This document shows, piece by piece, positions 1 to 6,367 of a DNA stretch of 33,469 nt. The position numbers and the translations under genes are program-made. The DNA comes from Candidatus Woesearchaeota archaeon (lineage in GTDB: Archaea > Nanobdellota > Nanobdellia > Woesearchaeales > UBA10216): positions 1 through 33,469 of the forward strand of contig JACPBY010000009.1 in assembly GCA_016180065.1 (NCBI GenBank), written 5' to 3'. Below the pieces are notes generated by a model. That model was not told where the DNA came from and did not search any database. It saw only the letters and a program-made list of their open reading frames with translations. The first letter of the stretch is position 1; every line of letters starts with the position of its first letter.

Positions 1-48
1 AGCAGCAGTTGGTGTTGGAGCAGGCGTGGGGGTTGTGCAGGCAACTCC
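1..48. repeat. 48-bp exact direct repeat, copy 1
   Basis: Bases 1-48 are identical to bases 1468-1515. In both copies the minus strand is read in the same frame as GVACTTPTPAPTPTAA, just after the hydrophobic run here and near residue 8 of the peptidase gene. The window begins exactly inside this copy, so the left extent of the match cannot be judged. Confidence 0.95.
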
Positions 49-288
49 TAAGGCGTTGGAAGTGAGCAGCAAAGCAGCCAGTCCAGCAGTTGCAGCAGCG
101 TGCCTTACAGGCGCTGGAAGAAATGCCAGAAATGGCCTATTAGCCGAATAATCGCCGCTGCCGCCATCGCCGGCAGATGCCACATCGGCAAGGCTGCGGC
201 CATGGCTGAGAGCGAATTCAGGATTACGCTCATCGCTGCGGCTGACCCACCACGGCTTTTCCAAATGCGAAAAGGTTTTGTGCTTCAT
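1..288 (-). CDS. Exported protein, N-terminal part only (runs off the left edge)
   Basis: An open frame of 96 codons starts at an ATG (286-288) and leaves the window at base 1. The translation has about 65 ordinary residues, then an Ala/Leu-rich hydrophobic run (AATAGLAALLLTSNALGVAC) ending in a cysteine, then a Thr/Pro linker (TTPTPAPTPTAA). This fits a signal peptide with a loose lipobox followed by a surface linker, so I infer a lipoprotein or exported protein. The long segment before the hydrophobic run is unusual for a signal peptide; a shorter form could start at an in-frame GTG, but I see no other in-frame ATG. It lies 54 bases downstream of the peptidase gene at 343-1536 on the same strand and shares its linker at base level. 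The mature domain lies outside the window, so function is unknown. Confidence 0.6.
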   Translation of the reverse strand, partial: MKHKTFSHLEKPWWVSRSDERNPEFALSHGRSLADVASAGDGGSGDYSANRPFLAFLPAPVRHAAATAGLAALLLTSNALGVACTTPTPAPTPTAA

Positions 289-342
289 TATCATTCAACT
301 CTTAATGCGGTTTGCGGAATAATTCTTGGCCGCGGCACTTAT

Positions 343-1536
343 CTACGGTGTTACATTAGGAAGGTTCCCAACCCCAAAACCGTATTCTTCCCAGTGAGCG
401 TCAAACGCAGCTATCTTATCAGCAGGCACAGCACTTCTCATGGTCTTATAAACCTGTTCAGGAGATGTTTCTCGCCTAAAATTGCTTTTCGCGACTTCGC
501 GAATGCTGCCTCTTAAAGCATCTTCACCAATTGCGACCTCAAGTTTAGCCAAGAAAATAAGACCCCAACCATATGTTGTGGGGCTGCCATTAATCACATT
601 ATAATTCCCAAACTCAATAAGCTTAATTTCAAGAGGCGATTTGCCATTTGGAGGAGGTGTGCTGTAAGATTCTTTCCAAGGAGTCCATTTTCCGTTTGGG
701 AGAACCCAGCCAACAAGCCCCTCGCCTTTGACGTATCGTTCACGCTCTAAGAAGACCAGTGCGGATTCGTAAGCTATTTTTACTGAGTTTTTGGAAGTTT
801 TTGGCTCAACACCCGCGGCATTATACCACTTTTTGGTAAAGTCTGGGTCTTTATCACCCAACCATCCCACTCCTTTTGCGGCAAGGAAATCAGCGAAACC
901 TTCATCCAGCCAATTAGGGCCTAAAAAAGCTGAAGTATGCACACCTTCATGCGCAAGAGTATCAAGACTATTATTCGCCCTTGTAGGAATAACCTGAGGA
1001 GATGGAAGGTGTCCATCGTCGCCATTTATGAATACGGAATAAACACCAGACCTGACCATCTCTTTATTTGGCAACCCCATATACTCCTCAAACAAGGGTA
1101 TCAGCGCCCTGTAAAGGTCCCTTACTTTCTCAGCATGCTCCCTGCCAGTCTTCTCAGGCTGGAAGAAGATTGCCACTTCCAGCTCGCCCTGCATCGTGCT
1201 TGTGCTTCCGCTTACGAAATGGTTCATTGGGTTGGCAAGCATTTTCTCAAGGGATTCTTTTGGAGTCTGGTTATAGGAAGAGCCCCATGATAATGGGTTT
1301 GCTGCAAAATCGTTTAGGAATGCTGATTCTTCAGGGCTTAAGCCGTCATGGTACCATGCTTGTTGCTCAATAAAATCACGTGAGCTCTTGTTCTGCTCTC
1401 CTATGAAAACCAGGCTCTTCAATGCCTTGTCCACAGGCGAAGGCGTAGGGCTCGCAGTTGGAGTTGCAGCAGCAGTTGGTGTTGGAGCAGGCGTGGGGGT
1501 TGTGCAGGCAACTCCAGCCTTTAAAAACTTTTCCAT
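343..1536 (-). CDS. Zinc metallopeptidase (HExxH, gluzincin-like) with Thr/Pro linker
   Basis: This 397-residue protein has a short N-terminus, a Thr/Pro/Ala linker (about residues 11-35) and a folded domain. The domain holds HEGVH (H196, E197, H200) followed by LDEGFADFLA, where E212 would be the third zinc ligand. This is the gluzincin pattern HExxH...E, seen in MA-clan peptidases, so peptide hydrolysis outside the cell is likely. The linker contains the Gly-Val-Ala-Cys of a lipobox (Cys11), but only ten residues precede it (MEKFLKAGVA) and an in-frame stop (1570-1572) blocks extension. The hydrophobic signal segment present in the neighbouring copy is therefore missing. No convincing TATA box or Shine-Dalgarno was seen before this start. 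It may be 5'-truncated, rearranged through the 48-bp repeat, or exported another way. Confidence 0.75.
   Translation of the reverse strand: MEKFLKAGVACTTPTPAPTPTAAATPTASPTPSPVDKALKSLVFIGEQNKSSRDFIEQQAWYHDGLSPEESAFLNDFAANPLSWGSSYNQTPKESLEKMLANPMNHFVSGSTSTMQGELEVAIFFQPEKTGREHAEKVRDLYRALIPLFEEYMGLPNKEMVRSGVYSVFINGDDGHLPSPQVIPTRANNSLDTLAHEGVHTSAFLGPNWLDEGFADFLAAKGVGWLGDKDPDFTKKWYNAAGVEPKTSKNSVKIAYESALVFLERERYVKGEGLVGWVLPNGKWTPWKESYSTPPPNGKSPLEIKLIEFGNYNVINGSPTTYGWGLIFLAKLEVAIGEDALRGSIREVAKSNFRRETSPEQVYKTMRSAVPADKIAAFDAHWEEYGFGVGNLPNVTP
1468..1515. repeat. 48-bp exact direct repeat, copy 2
   Basis: Identical to bases 1-48; identity stops at 1516. It encodes the junction between the lipobox-like Cys and the Thr/Pro linker of the peptidase gene. 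An exact nucleotide match across low-complexity coding sequence suggests recent duplication, gene conversion or an assembly join rather than slow divergence. Confidence 0.95.
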
Positions 1537-1658
1537 TTTGTTGCTATGATTAGGTGGTGAAAACTTTGCTTATGTGTGGGTGGTGGTGGTTTTTCCATAA
1601 CCTGAACAATGCTGGTTGTCTGCTTACGGGTGCTAATTGCTAATGATAAAACTTGCAT

Positions 1659-1679
1659 ATACTAATCGTCAATTAGTAT
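1659..1679. terminator. Hairpin downstream of the first TA pair
   Basis: ATACTAAT (1659-1666) pairs with ATTAGTAT (1672-1679) around a 5-base loop. It lies past the 3' end of the minus-strand antitoxin gene and before the peptidase gene. It could be a 3'-end structure or an operator; no long T-run follows on the minus strand. Confidence 0.4.
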
Positions 1680-1689
1680 GAAATGCAAA

Positions 1690-1735
1690 GCCGTTTCGAG
1701 GCAGCTGCCAGCCTGAGTGGGATCAGTGAAACGGC
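1690..1735. other. Nested inverted repeat
   Basis: GCCGTTTC (1690-1697) is the reverse complement of GAAACGGC (1728-1735), and the loop contains the perfect palindrome GGCAGCTGCC (1700-1709). It sits directly after the antitoxin stop codon (minus strand), so a 3'-UTR structure or termination signal is likely. Function is not shown by the sequence. Confidence 0.45.
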
Positions 1736-1737
1736 CT

Positions 1738-2040
1738 TTAAGTTGCGACTATTCTGATCCCTTCTTTTTCCGGAACAATGATTACTTCTTTTTCTCGTTT
1801 TAGGTTGTATTTTCTGACAAGTTCCTTGGGTATCCTCAAGCCGAGGCTTAGCCCCCATTTGGACAGCTTTGCACTATACCTTTTCATCACCCTGTATTTC
1901 TCTGCTACAGTGTGAAGCTGCCGCATGTCAACTATCTCTTCCCCGCAGCTGCTGCACCTGTAATAGGAATACGCCACTCCCTCTGGAGTTTTTGATTCAA
2001 ATTCCTTCATCTCGCCGCTGCATTCGCCGCATTTTTTCAT
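1738..2040 (-). CDS. Antitoxin: zinc ribbon plus AbrB-like domain
   Basis: The protein has 100 residues from the ATG at 2040. This start overlaps the upstream toxin stop as ATGA, the usual sign of translational coupling. The N-terminus has a four-cysteine ribbon (CGEC near residue 4, CSSC near residue 29). The C-terminus (KYRVMKRYSAKLSKWGLSLGLRIP and beyond) matches the looped-hinge AbrB/SpoVT DNA-binding fold, with a basic wing and a closing beta strand. This is the YgiT/MqsA-type zinc-finger antitoxin layout with AbrB replacing the HTH. It would neutralise the product of 2037-2273 and repress the shared promoter. A second pair of the same design lies at 15933-16533. The assignment rests on domain pattern and context. 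Confidence 0.75.
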   Translation of the reverse strand: MKKCGECSGEMKEFESKTPEGVAYSYYRCSSCGEEIVDMRQLHTVAEKYRVMKRYSAKLSKWGLSLGLRIPKELVRKYNLKREKEVIIVPEKEGIRIVAT

Positions 2041-2273
2041 TTGCCACCACCTTCTTCTACCGTAAATATTGTTATCCGCGTGCCAACGATCTGGCCAACG
2101 CAAACAACTGTTCTCTTTGAGCCCTTGCTGATGAATTTGACACCATGCTTTCCAAACTTCTCAATTTTACCTTTCTGAAGGGCGTCTTCAATTAGGTCAG
2201 GGTATATCCCCCTGGCCATCGCTTGCACAAACACATGCCTCTTAATCTGAATGTCATAGTTTGAAATGTCCAT
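2037..2273 (-). CDS. DUF4258-like toxin of a TA pair
   Basis: This small protein (78 residues from the ATG at 2273, or 81 from an in-frame GTG at 2282) has the layout of DUF4258/RelE-fold toxins. It has an N-terminal His-containing strand (IKRHVFVQAMARGI), a short helix with LIEDALQKGKIEKF, then beta strands (GVKFISKG, RTVVCVGQIVGTRITIFTV). It is predicted to be an RNA-targeting growth inhibitor, first gene of a bicistron, with the antitoxin start overlapping its stop by 4 bases. The GTG lies about 29 bases below the TATA centre, which fits a leaderless start, while the ATG would leave about 10 leader bases. I chose the ATG but cannot exclude the GTG. Confidence 0.65.
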   Translation of the reverse strand: MDISNYDIQIKRHVFVQAMARGIYPDLIEDALQKGKIEKFGKHGVKFISKGSKRTVVCVGQIVGTRITIFTVEEGGGK

Positions 2274-2286
2274 CAGAGCCACTTTA

Positions 2287-2300
2287 ATATCTTAAGATAT
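2287..2300. promoter_or_regulatory. 14-bp palindromic operator of the first TA pair
   Basis: ATATCTTAAGATAT is a perfect palindrome lying between the minus-strand TATA-like box (ATTTATATATC, centre about 2311) and the toxin start. A repressor here would block transcription start, the usual place for antitoxin autoregulation. Its AAGATAT half-site recurs in the operator of the second pair (16559-16572). Confidence 0.6.
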
Positions 2301-2395
2301 CTTTTGATATATAAATTTATCGAACTGTAATGTATTAAAACTGCATCAAAGAGATGTGCGTAAGCTTTTTATTCCTGGTTCTGTATGGCAATAGC

Positions 2396-3148
2396 ATGGC
2401 TCTGGGCATTCACGGGCAGCCTTTCATAGCAAAAAACGTCATTGTGGGCCTGGATTTTGACGGCACCATTGCTTATGGCGCGCATGTCAGGGTCTGGTAT
2501 GCAAAGAAGTTCTACGGCGCCAGCCTGACTGCGCAGCAGATTCTGGGAGAAACCTGGCCAAAAGAGCTTGGCAAGGACAGGTATAGGCAGATGGCTGACG
2601 CTGCTGATGGCGAGTATATGGGGCTTCAGCAGTTGGCACCTGGCTGCAAGGATGTGCTTTCAGAGCTATACACCCAGGGCTTCAGGTTTGCTGTCGTTAC
2701 AAGCAGGGCAAGGAAGCTGATAGGGCCTGCAGAGGCGTTCATAAGGCATCACGGCCTGCCCATAAGCTATTTTCACGCGACAGACCACACGCCGAAGGAC
2801 TACCTTTGCAGCAAGCTGCATGCAAGGGCTTTTTTTGATGACGGCCTTTACAATCTCAAGCCATTAACAGAAACTTTTGTGAAGCCGTTCTTCCTGAGGC
2901 AGCCATGGAACGGGCACGAGCCAACACCGCCAGGCAGCAGCGGCATAGCAACTGTTGCGAGCTGGCAGGAATTCGGAAGGCAGCTGCTTCTGCTTAAGGA
3001 GATGCATGAGGCAATCTGTCGCTTCAACAAATGGGAAAACGCTTACTACAACATTGCAAGGATTGCAGCTTTTTGGAAAAGCCATCCTGACAAGTGCAGT
3101 GCTTACTTGCATGAATACAAAAAAAGCACAGTGGGTGCATTGGCATGA
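2396..3148 (+). CDS. HAD-superfamily phosphatase (nucleotidase-like), first of a tandem pair
   Basis: The protein has 250 residues from the ATG at 2396; a T-rich TATA-like element (about 2367-2375) 25 bases upstream favours a leaderless start there over one further upstream. HAD motif I is GLDFDGTIA (nucleophile D20, general acid D22), motif II is AVVTSRA, and motif IV is FFDDGLYNL. The segment RQPWNGHE followed by VASWQEF resembles the end of HAD nucleotidases, where the product strand ends in PWN...W. A phosphate monoester, perhaps nucleotidic, is the likely substrate. The stop overlaps the next HAD gene as ATGA. The C-terminal 55 residues (after the HAD core) are extra and alpha-helical. 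Substrate is unknown. Confidence 0.75.
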   Translation: MALGIHGQPFIAKNVIVGLDFDGTIAYGAHVRVWYAKKFYGASLTAQQILGETWPKELGKDRYRQMADAADGEYMGLQQLAPGCKDVLSELYTQGFRFAVVTSRARKLIGPAEAFIRHHGLPISYFHATDHTPKDYLCSKLHARAFFDDGLYNLKPLTETFVKPFFLRQPWNGHEPTPPGSSGIATVASWQEFGRQLLLLKEMHEAICRFNKWENAYYNIARIAAFWKSHPDKCSAYLHEYKKSTVGALA

Positions 3149-3762
3149 TACTTGCTGCAGGAAAGGGGGTTGTGGCCCTGGACTTTGATGGCTGCATAGC
3201 CTGCGGAGCCAATGTGAAAGCCAGCTTTGCGCGAGAAAAATGGGGGCTGGAGCTGGCTGTGGAACAGACTGCAGAGGATATGTTTCCATTCGGGCATGAG
3301 AAATACAGGCAGATGATGGACGTGGTCGGAAGGCGCACCAGCGAGTATGAGCTTGCCCCCTGCTGCAGGGAGGCATGCGAGATGCTTAGGGACAAGGGAT
3401 TTAAGTTGGCGGTTGTGACGTCAAGGGAAGACTATGAGCTGGACGCTGCCAAACGCTTTATTTCAGAGCACAGGCTGCCGCTGGCCGAGGTATACAACAC
3501 CCGGCGGGCAGGTAAAAAAGCAATATGCGGGGAAATTGGGGCTGTTGCTCTCTTGGAAGACTCGTTGTGGAAGCTTGTTGAGCTTGAAGGGACAGGCGTG
3601 AAGCTTTACTTTATGGAGCAGAAATGGAACGTGCACGAGCAGCCAAAGGCACTGGAGCTGGAATTTGTTGTTCCTGTCAACGGCTGGCAGCATTTCTACA
3701 GGTGCCTGGCTGGAGAGGATTTTGAAACTGCAAAGGTGGTTGGTCATGCGGCACCAAGCTAG
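3145..3762 (+). CDS. HAD-superfamily phosphatase, second of a tandem pair
   Basis: This 205-residue paralogue of the previous gene overlaps it by 4 bases (ATGA). Motif I is ALDFDGCIA (D13, D15), motif II is AVVTSRE, and motif IV reads LLEDSLWKL, with Glu-Asp in place of Asp-Asp. It keeps the same EKYRQM/DRYRQM cap segment and the same closing MEQKWNVHE...NGWQHF pattern. The two genes therefore arose by duplication and probably act on related phosphorylated substrates. The start of the kinase gene lies inside its last codons, so the three genes are co-translated. Confidence 0.75.
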   Translation: MILAAGKGVVALDFDGCIACGANVKASFAREKWGLELAVEQTAEDMFPFGHEKYRQMMDVVGRRTSEYELAPCCREACEMLRDKGFKLAVVTSREDYELDAAKRFISEHRLPLAEVYNTRRAGKKAICGEIGAVALLEDSLWKLVELEGTGVKLYFMEQKWNVHEQPKALELEFVVPVNGWQHFYRCLAGEDFETAKVVGHAAPS

Positions 3763-4384
3763 GAAGCTTATCATGCTTTATGGCTGTCCTTTGGCAGGCA
3801 AAAGCACGGCAGCGGAAAAAATAAGGCAATTTCTCTGCAACAAAGGAATGGATGCAATGGTGATAAGCTCTGCAAAGCTGAGGCTGCATGGAAAGCGGCA
3901 TGGCAGCACAACAGCTTTTATTGATGAGAATAACAGGAGGACAAGGGCGGCTAAAGACAGGGCTTACCAGAAGATGTGCGTGAAAGCGGAAAAGTGCCTT
4001 GCGGCAGGAGTGGTTCCGATACTTGACGCAACGTTTCACTTGTATCACAGGAGAAAGCGGGTTTATGAAACAGCAGAAAGCCATGGAGCACAGCCTTATG
4101 TGGTGTGGCTCGTATTCGGAAACGAAGCTGAGTTAAAGAAGCATCTGAGAAGGCGCATGCTTGCAAAGAAGCTGAACGCGCTTCATACATGGCAGCAATA
4201 CGCCACAATGGCAGAGCAAACTGAAGGGCTTACGGATTACGAGCTTGCGAAAAGCAGAGCCAAAAGGGAGAAGGCAGCTGTGAAAATAATAAGGTTCGAC
4301 AGGGGCAGCAGGAAAATCACGCTGCACAATTGCAGCAGCAAAGATGCGTTTGCGCGGCAGATAATAAGTGCGATAACGCGGTAA
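3746..4384 (+). CDS. P-loop kinase of the zeta toxin/polynucleotide kinase group
   Basis: The protein has 212 residues from the ATG at 3746, chosen because AAGGTGGT lies seven bases upstream and because the P-loop then sits at the N-terminus as usual. Walker A is GCPLAGKST (G13-T21). A DATFH segment after a beta strand (VVPILDATFH) and a later lid-like basic helix (LKKHLRRRMLAKK) match small kinases of the AAA_33 type, which phosphorylate nucleic-acid 5' ends, tRNA or small molecules. It overlaps the second HAD gene by 17 bases. A kinase beside HAD phosphatases recalls the kinase-plus-phosphatase make-up of T4 Pnkp RNA-end healing, but that link is inference. Confidence 0.7.
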   Translation: MRHQARKLIMLYGCPLAGKSTAAEKIRQFLCNKGMDAMVISSAKLRLHGKRHGSTTAFIDENNRRTRAAKDRAYQKMCVKAEKCLAAGVVPILDATFHLYHRRKRVYETAESHGAQPYVVWLVFGNEAELKKHLRRRMLAKKLNALHTWQQYATMAEQTEGLTDYELAKSRAKREKAAVKIIRFDRGSRKITLHNCSSKDAFARQIISAITR

Positions 4385-4385
4385 A

Positions 4386-4505
4386 ATTTTCCCGCTTTTG
4401 CCGGAAAGCTTTCGCCATTTTGGCCTTTTTCTGAAAAGCTTCCGGCAGTTCCCGTAAATTCTTCGATAATGCCGCAAAAATTCCGGATTTTTCTCCGAAA
4501 GGCAC
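4386..4505 (-). repeat. Degenerate 120-bp repeat, copy A
   Basis: The reverse strand of 4386-4505 aligns without gaps to that of 7411-7530; my hand count gives about 73 of 120 identical positions. Shared blocks include TTCAGAAAAA and many CCGGAA words. Read on the minus strand in one frame, both copies give PF...PE(A/S)FQKKA...R..R.N, 17 of 40 residues alike. Here the frame is part of a minus-strand ORF (4317-4571) that runs into the end of the kinase gene. Either a dispersed element or a small decayed gene family is possible. The remaining bases up to 4600 show nothing else. Confidence 0.6.
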
Positions 4506-4602
4506 TTTAAGACTGTTCACTAAACAGATTCCGGAAGGATATGACGGGAGAGGCAATGAGGAAAATGACAAAAAAGTGTATTATGACTGACAGTAGCTTG
4601 GG

Positions 4603-4631
4603 CTTTATATAAACCCTTATAACGTATAAGG
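4603..4631 (+). promoter_or_regulatory. TATA box and operator-like inverted repeat for the 4713 gene
   Basis: CTTTATATAAA (about 4603-4613) is a strong archaeal TATA-like box. Just downstream CCTTATA (4615-4621) and TATAAGG (4625-4631) form a 7-bp inverted repeat with a 3-base spacer, between the box and the expected start site near 4635. A repressor bound here would block initiation. Confidence 0.6.
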
Positions 4632-4642
4632 AAAAATCTAAT

Positions 4643-4709
4643 AAACCACCCCTCAATAGTTACGACAGATTCGTTATTACTGAATTAAGATGACAATTTG
4701 GGGTGGTTT
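4643..4709 (+). promoter_or_regulatory. Leader hairpin that buries the ribosome-binding site
   Basis: AAACCACCCC (4643-4652) is the exact complement of GGGGTGGTTT (4700-4709), giving a 10-bp stem with a loop of about 47 bases. The 3' strand contains the Shine-Dalgarno GGTGG (4702-4706) of the ATG at 4713. The expected transcript start (about 4635) lies just before the 5' strand, so the leader seems to consist largely of this structure. It could be a riboswitch, thermosensor or protein-binding site. Confidence 0.6.
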
Positions 4710-4712
4710 TAG

Positions 4713-5306
4713 ATGCTGACGGTGTGGAAAAAGATGAAAGACAGGGAAGAGCTGATAAAAGAGGAGCTGCGGCTTTTTGGGAGCTCTGAAACCCTTGAGA
4801 TGCTGGCAGGAGGGTATAATGTACGCATAGGTTATGACCCGGATGCAGGGCGGGTAAGGTACAGTTCTGAAAGTTGCCTCCCTTGCCGCCAGCAGCTTGC
4901 CCAATTTTCCCTTGAAGCCAAGAGAATGGGCTTTCAAGTAACGCCAAAAAACGTTGTTGGGAAAAGGGGCGCAAGAGGCACAACCCTTGAGTTTCTCATG
5001 AGTTCTGAAAAAACAGAAATAAAGGTTGCGTCTGCCATGCGGCCTGGAAAAGAAGTCATAGCAAGGACAACGGTAGAGTTCCCTTATTCCCTCAGCCTGG
5101 GCACGGCTTATCTGCTTTACAGGCTTGCAGACCTGTATAGCATGGATGATTTAGAAGAATTTCCCATTGGCCTGAAACCCGAAGAGCTGAAAGAATACCT
5201 CGAAGGTTACTTGACAGATGAAACTGCTGCAGATGCGAATTTACGCGATATGCCACAGGATATTCCAAAGCCATTCAGGCAGCTGATTGATGGCTTAGAG
5301 TTTTAA
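4713..5306 (+). CDS. Protein of unknown function, 197 residues
   Basis: I do not recognise this family. The protein is soluble, with charged helices at the N-terminus (residues 5-25), a CLPC pair (about residues 56-59), a mixed alpha/beta middle and an acidic C-terminal region (GLKPEELKEYLEGYLTD). No membrane segment or signal peptide is visible. The start is well fixed by GGTGG seven bases upstream, which lies inside a 10-bp stem, so translation is likely controlled. A small unknown gene follows after 14 bases and probably shares the transcript. The elaborate promoter and leader suggest a product needed only under certain conditions. Confidence 0.65.
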   Translation: MLTVWKKMKDREELIKEELRLFGSSETLEMLAGGYNVRIGYDPDAGRVRYSSESCLPCRQQLAQFSLEAKRMGFQVTPKNVVGKRGARGTTLEFLMSSEKTEIKVASAMRPGKEVIARTTVEFPYSLSLGTAYLLYRLADLYSMDDLEEFPIGLKPEELKEYLEGYLTDETAADANLRDMPQDIPKPFRQLIDGLEF

Positions 5307-5320
5307 TCTGCGCAATTGAG

Positions 5321-5686
5321 ATGGAAAAAATGAACACCTGCACAATAATCCTGCCGATTGACCGAAAAAAGAGCTGGCAGCTTCTCACGATGCTGGAGAT
5401 GTTCAGCAAGGCAGCTGTAATACCCTTGAGGGAAATAACCTCAGTAATCCCGAAAAGCACGTTCTTCGCCCTGATGTACAGGCTAAAGCTCCTGAACCGG
5501 CTTGTCAGTGAGCTGCATGGCTTTGAGCTGTTCTCATTTGAGAAGCTCCTCGACTTCGGCAGCATGAAGGAGCTCAAGGCAGACTTCAGCCTGCTGAAAG
5601 ACATGAAGGTTATGAAGCTCAATGCATCAGTCAACGTGAGGGAGCTTGACGGCAGCCAATTTGTGGTGTTCAGGAAGGAGCTCTAG
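5321..5686 (+). CDS. Protein of unknown function, 121 residues
   Basis: I do not recognise this protein. It starts with ATGGAAAAA 14 bases after the previous stop, without a clear Shine-Dalgarno. It is predicted to be mainly helical with two beta strands, Leu/Lys-rich, without Cys clusters or membrane helices. Phe and Leu repeats (FELFSFEKLLDFGSMKEL) suggest an amphipathic helical region. Spacing and strand link it to the gene at 4713, so the two may form a complex. The frame is uninterrupted and codon use resembles its neighbours, so it is likely real. Confidence 0.5.
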   Translation: MEKMNTCTIILPIDRKKSWQLLTMLEMFSKAAVIPLREITSVIPKSTFFALMYRLKLLNRLVSELHGFELFSFEKLLDFGSMKELKADFSLLKDMKVMKLNASVNVRELDGSQFVVFRKEL

Positions 5687-5740
5687 GCTCAAGGCCGCAT
5701 TCGCCAAAACTATTTAAATCTCAAAGCTGGCATGCGCTTC

Positions 5741-6304
5741 ATGGTGAAGAGGGAAGCCCGCATTTTGGGAATTGACGACAGCCCCTTTGACAAGTTCAGG
5801 GATAAGGAAGTTCTGGTCATAGGGACTTTTTTCCGCGGCGGAAGCTCGCTGGATGGCGTGATGACAACAACCGCAGCGGTTGACGGCAGCGATGCCACAG
5901 CAAGAATTATTGCAATGGTGAAAAAAAGCAAATTCCGCACCCAACTCAGGGCAATAATGCTCAACGGCATAGCGGTTGGAGGCTTTAACGTTATTGACAT
6001 CCAAAAGCTGAGTGCTGCAACAAGAATTCCTGTTGTTGCTGTGATGCGTGATTATCCTGAGCTTGGCAAGATTAAGGCAACGCTGGAAAGGATTGGCATG
6101 AAGCGCAAAATAAGGCTGATTGAGAAGGCAGGCACGATACACAAGGCAGGCAAGGTTTACGTGCAAATAAGCGGCTGCTCTTTGGAAAAAGCGAAGGAGC
6201 TTCTTAAAATAAGCTGCACAAGAAGCAACATACCTGAGCCCATAAGGGTTGCCCACCTGATGGCAGCAGGCATAAAGCTTGGCGAGAGCAGCGGGAAGGC
6301 GTGA
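5741..6304 (+). CDS. DUF99/UPF0215 family protein (endonuclease V-like fold)
   Basis: The sequence follows the archaeal DUF99 family: REARILGIDDSPFDKF at the N-terminus, then VLVIGTFFRGGSSLDGVMTT, VDGSDAT, an FRTQLRAIMLNGIAVGGFNV segment and PVVAVMRDYPE. DUF99 proteins share the RNase H-like fold of endonuclease V, and the conserved Asp residues would form the metal site; their biochemical role is not established. The protein has 187 residues from the ATG at 5741. That start is chosen because a TATA-like box (CTATTTAAAT, about 5709-5718) lies 25-30 bases upstream, favouring a leaderless transcript; an ATG at 5732 is in frame. It is transcribed alone. Confidence 0.85.
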   Translation: MVKREARILGIDDSPFDKFRDKEVLVIGTFFRGGSSLDGVMTTTAAVDGSDATARIIAMVKKSKFRTQLRAIMLNGIAVGGFNVIDIQKLSAATRIPVVAVMRDYPELGKIKATLERIGMKRKIRLIEKAGTIHKAGKVYVQISGCSLEKAKELLKISCTRSNIPEPIRVAHLMAAGIKLGESSGKA

Positions 6305-6322
6305 AATTCTGCAACGAAAAAC

Positions 6323-6367
6323 GTAACATTTATATAACAGATGTAATAAAATAATTACAAATGTTAC
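6323..6367. promoter_or_regulatory. Nested inverted repeats at the MNT/HEPN promoter
   Basis: GTAACATTT (6323-6331) and AAATGTTAC (6359-6367) form a 9-bp inverted repeat that spans the TATA-like box (ATTTATATAAC) and the start codon at 6361. Inside lies a second repeat, GTAAT (6343-6347) with ATTAC (6354-6358). A dimeric DNA-binding protein, probably the winged-helix product itself, could shut off this promoter. Confidence 0.6.

Noticed and set aside
2864..4208. Several long minus-strand ORFs opposite the HAD/kinase operon
   Set aside because: They are shadows of well-supported plus-strand genes, with Cys- and Pro-rich translations typical of antisense reading.
4317..4571. 84-codon minus-strand ORF overlapping the kinase 3' end
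   Set aside because: Its beginning and end are low-complexity or antisense to a coding gene. Only the repeat block resembles anything, so I list the repeat and not a gene.
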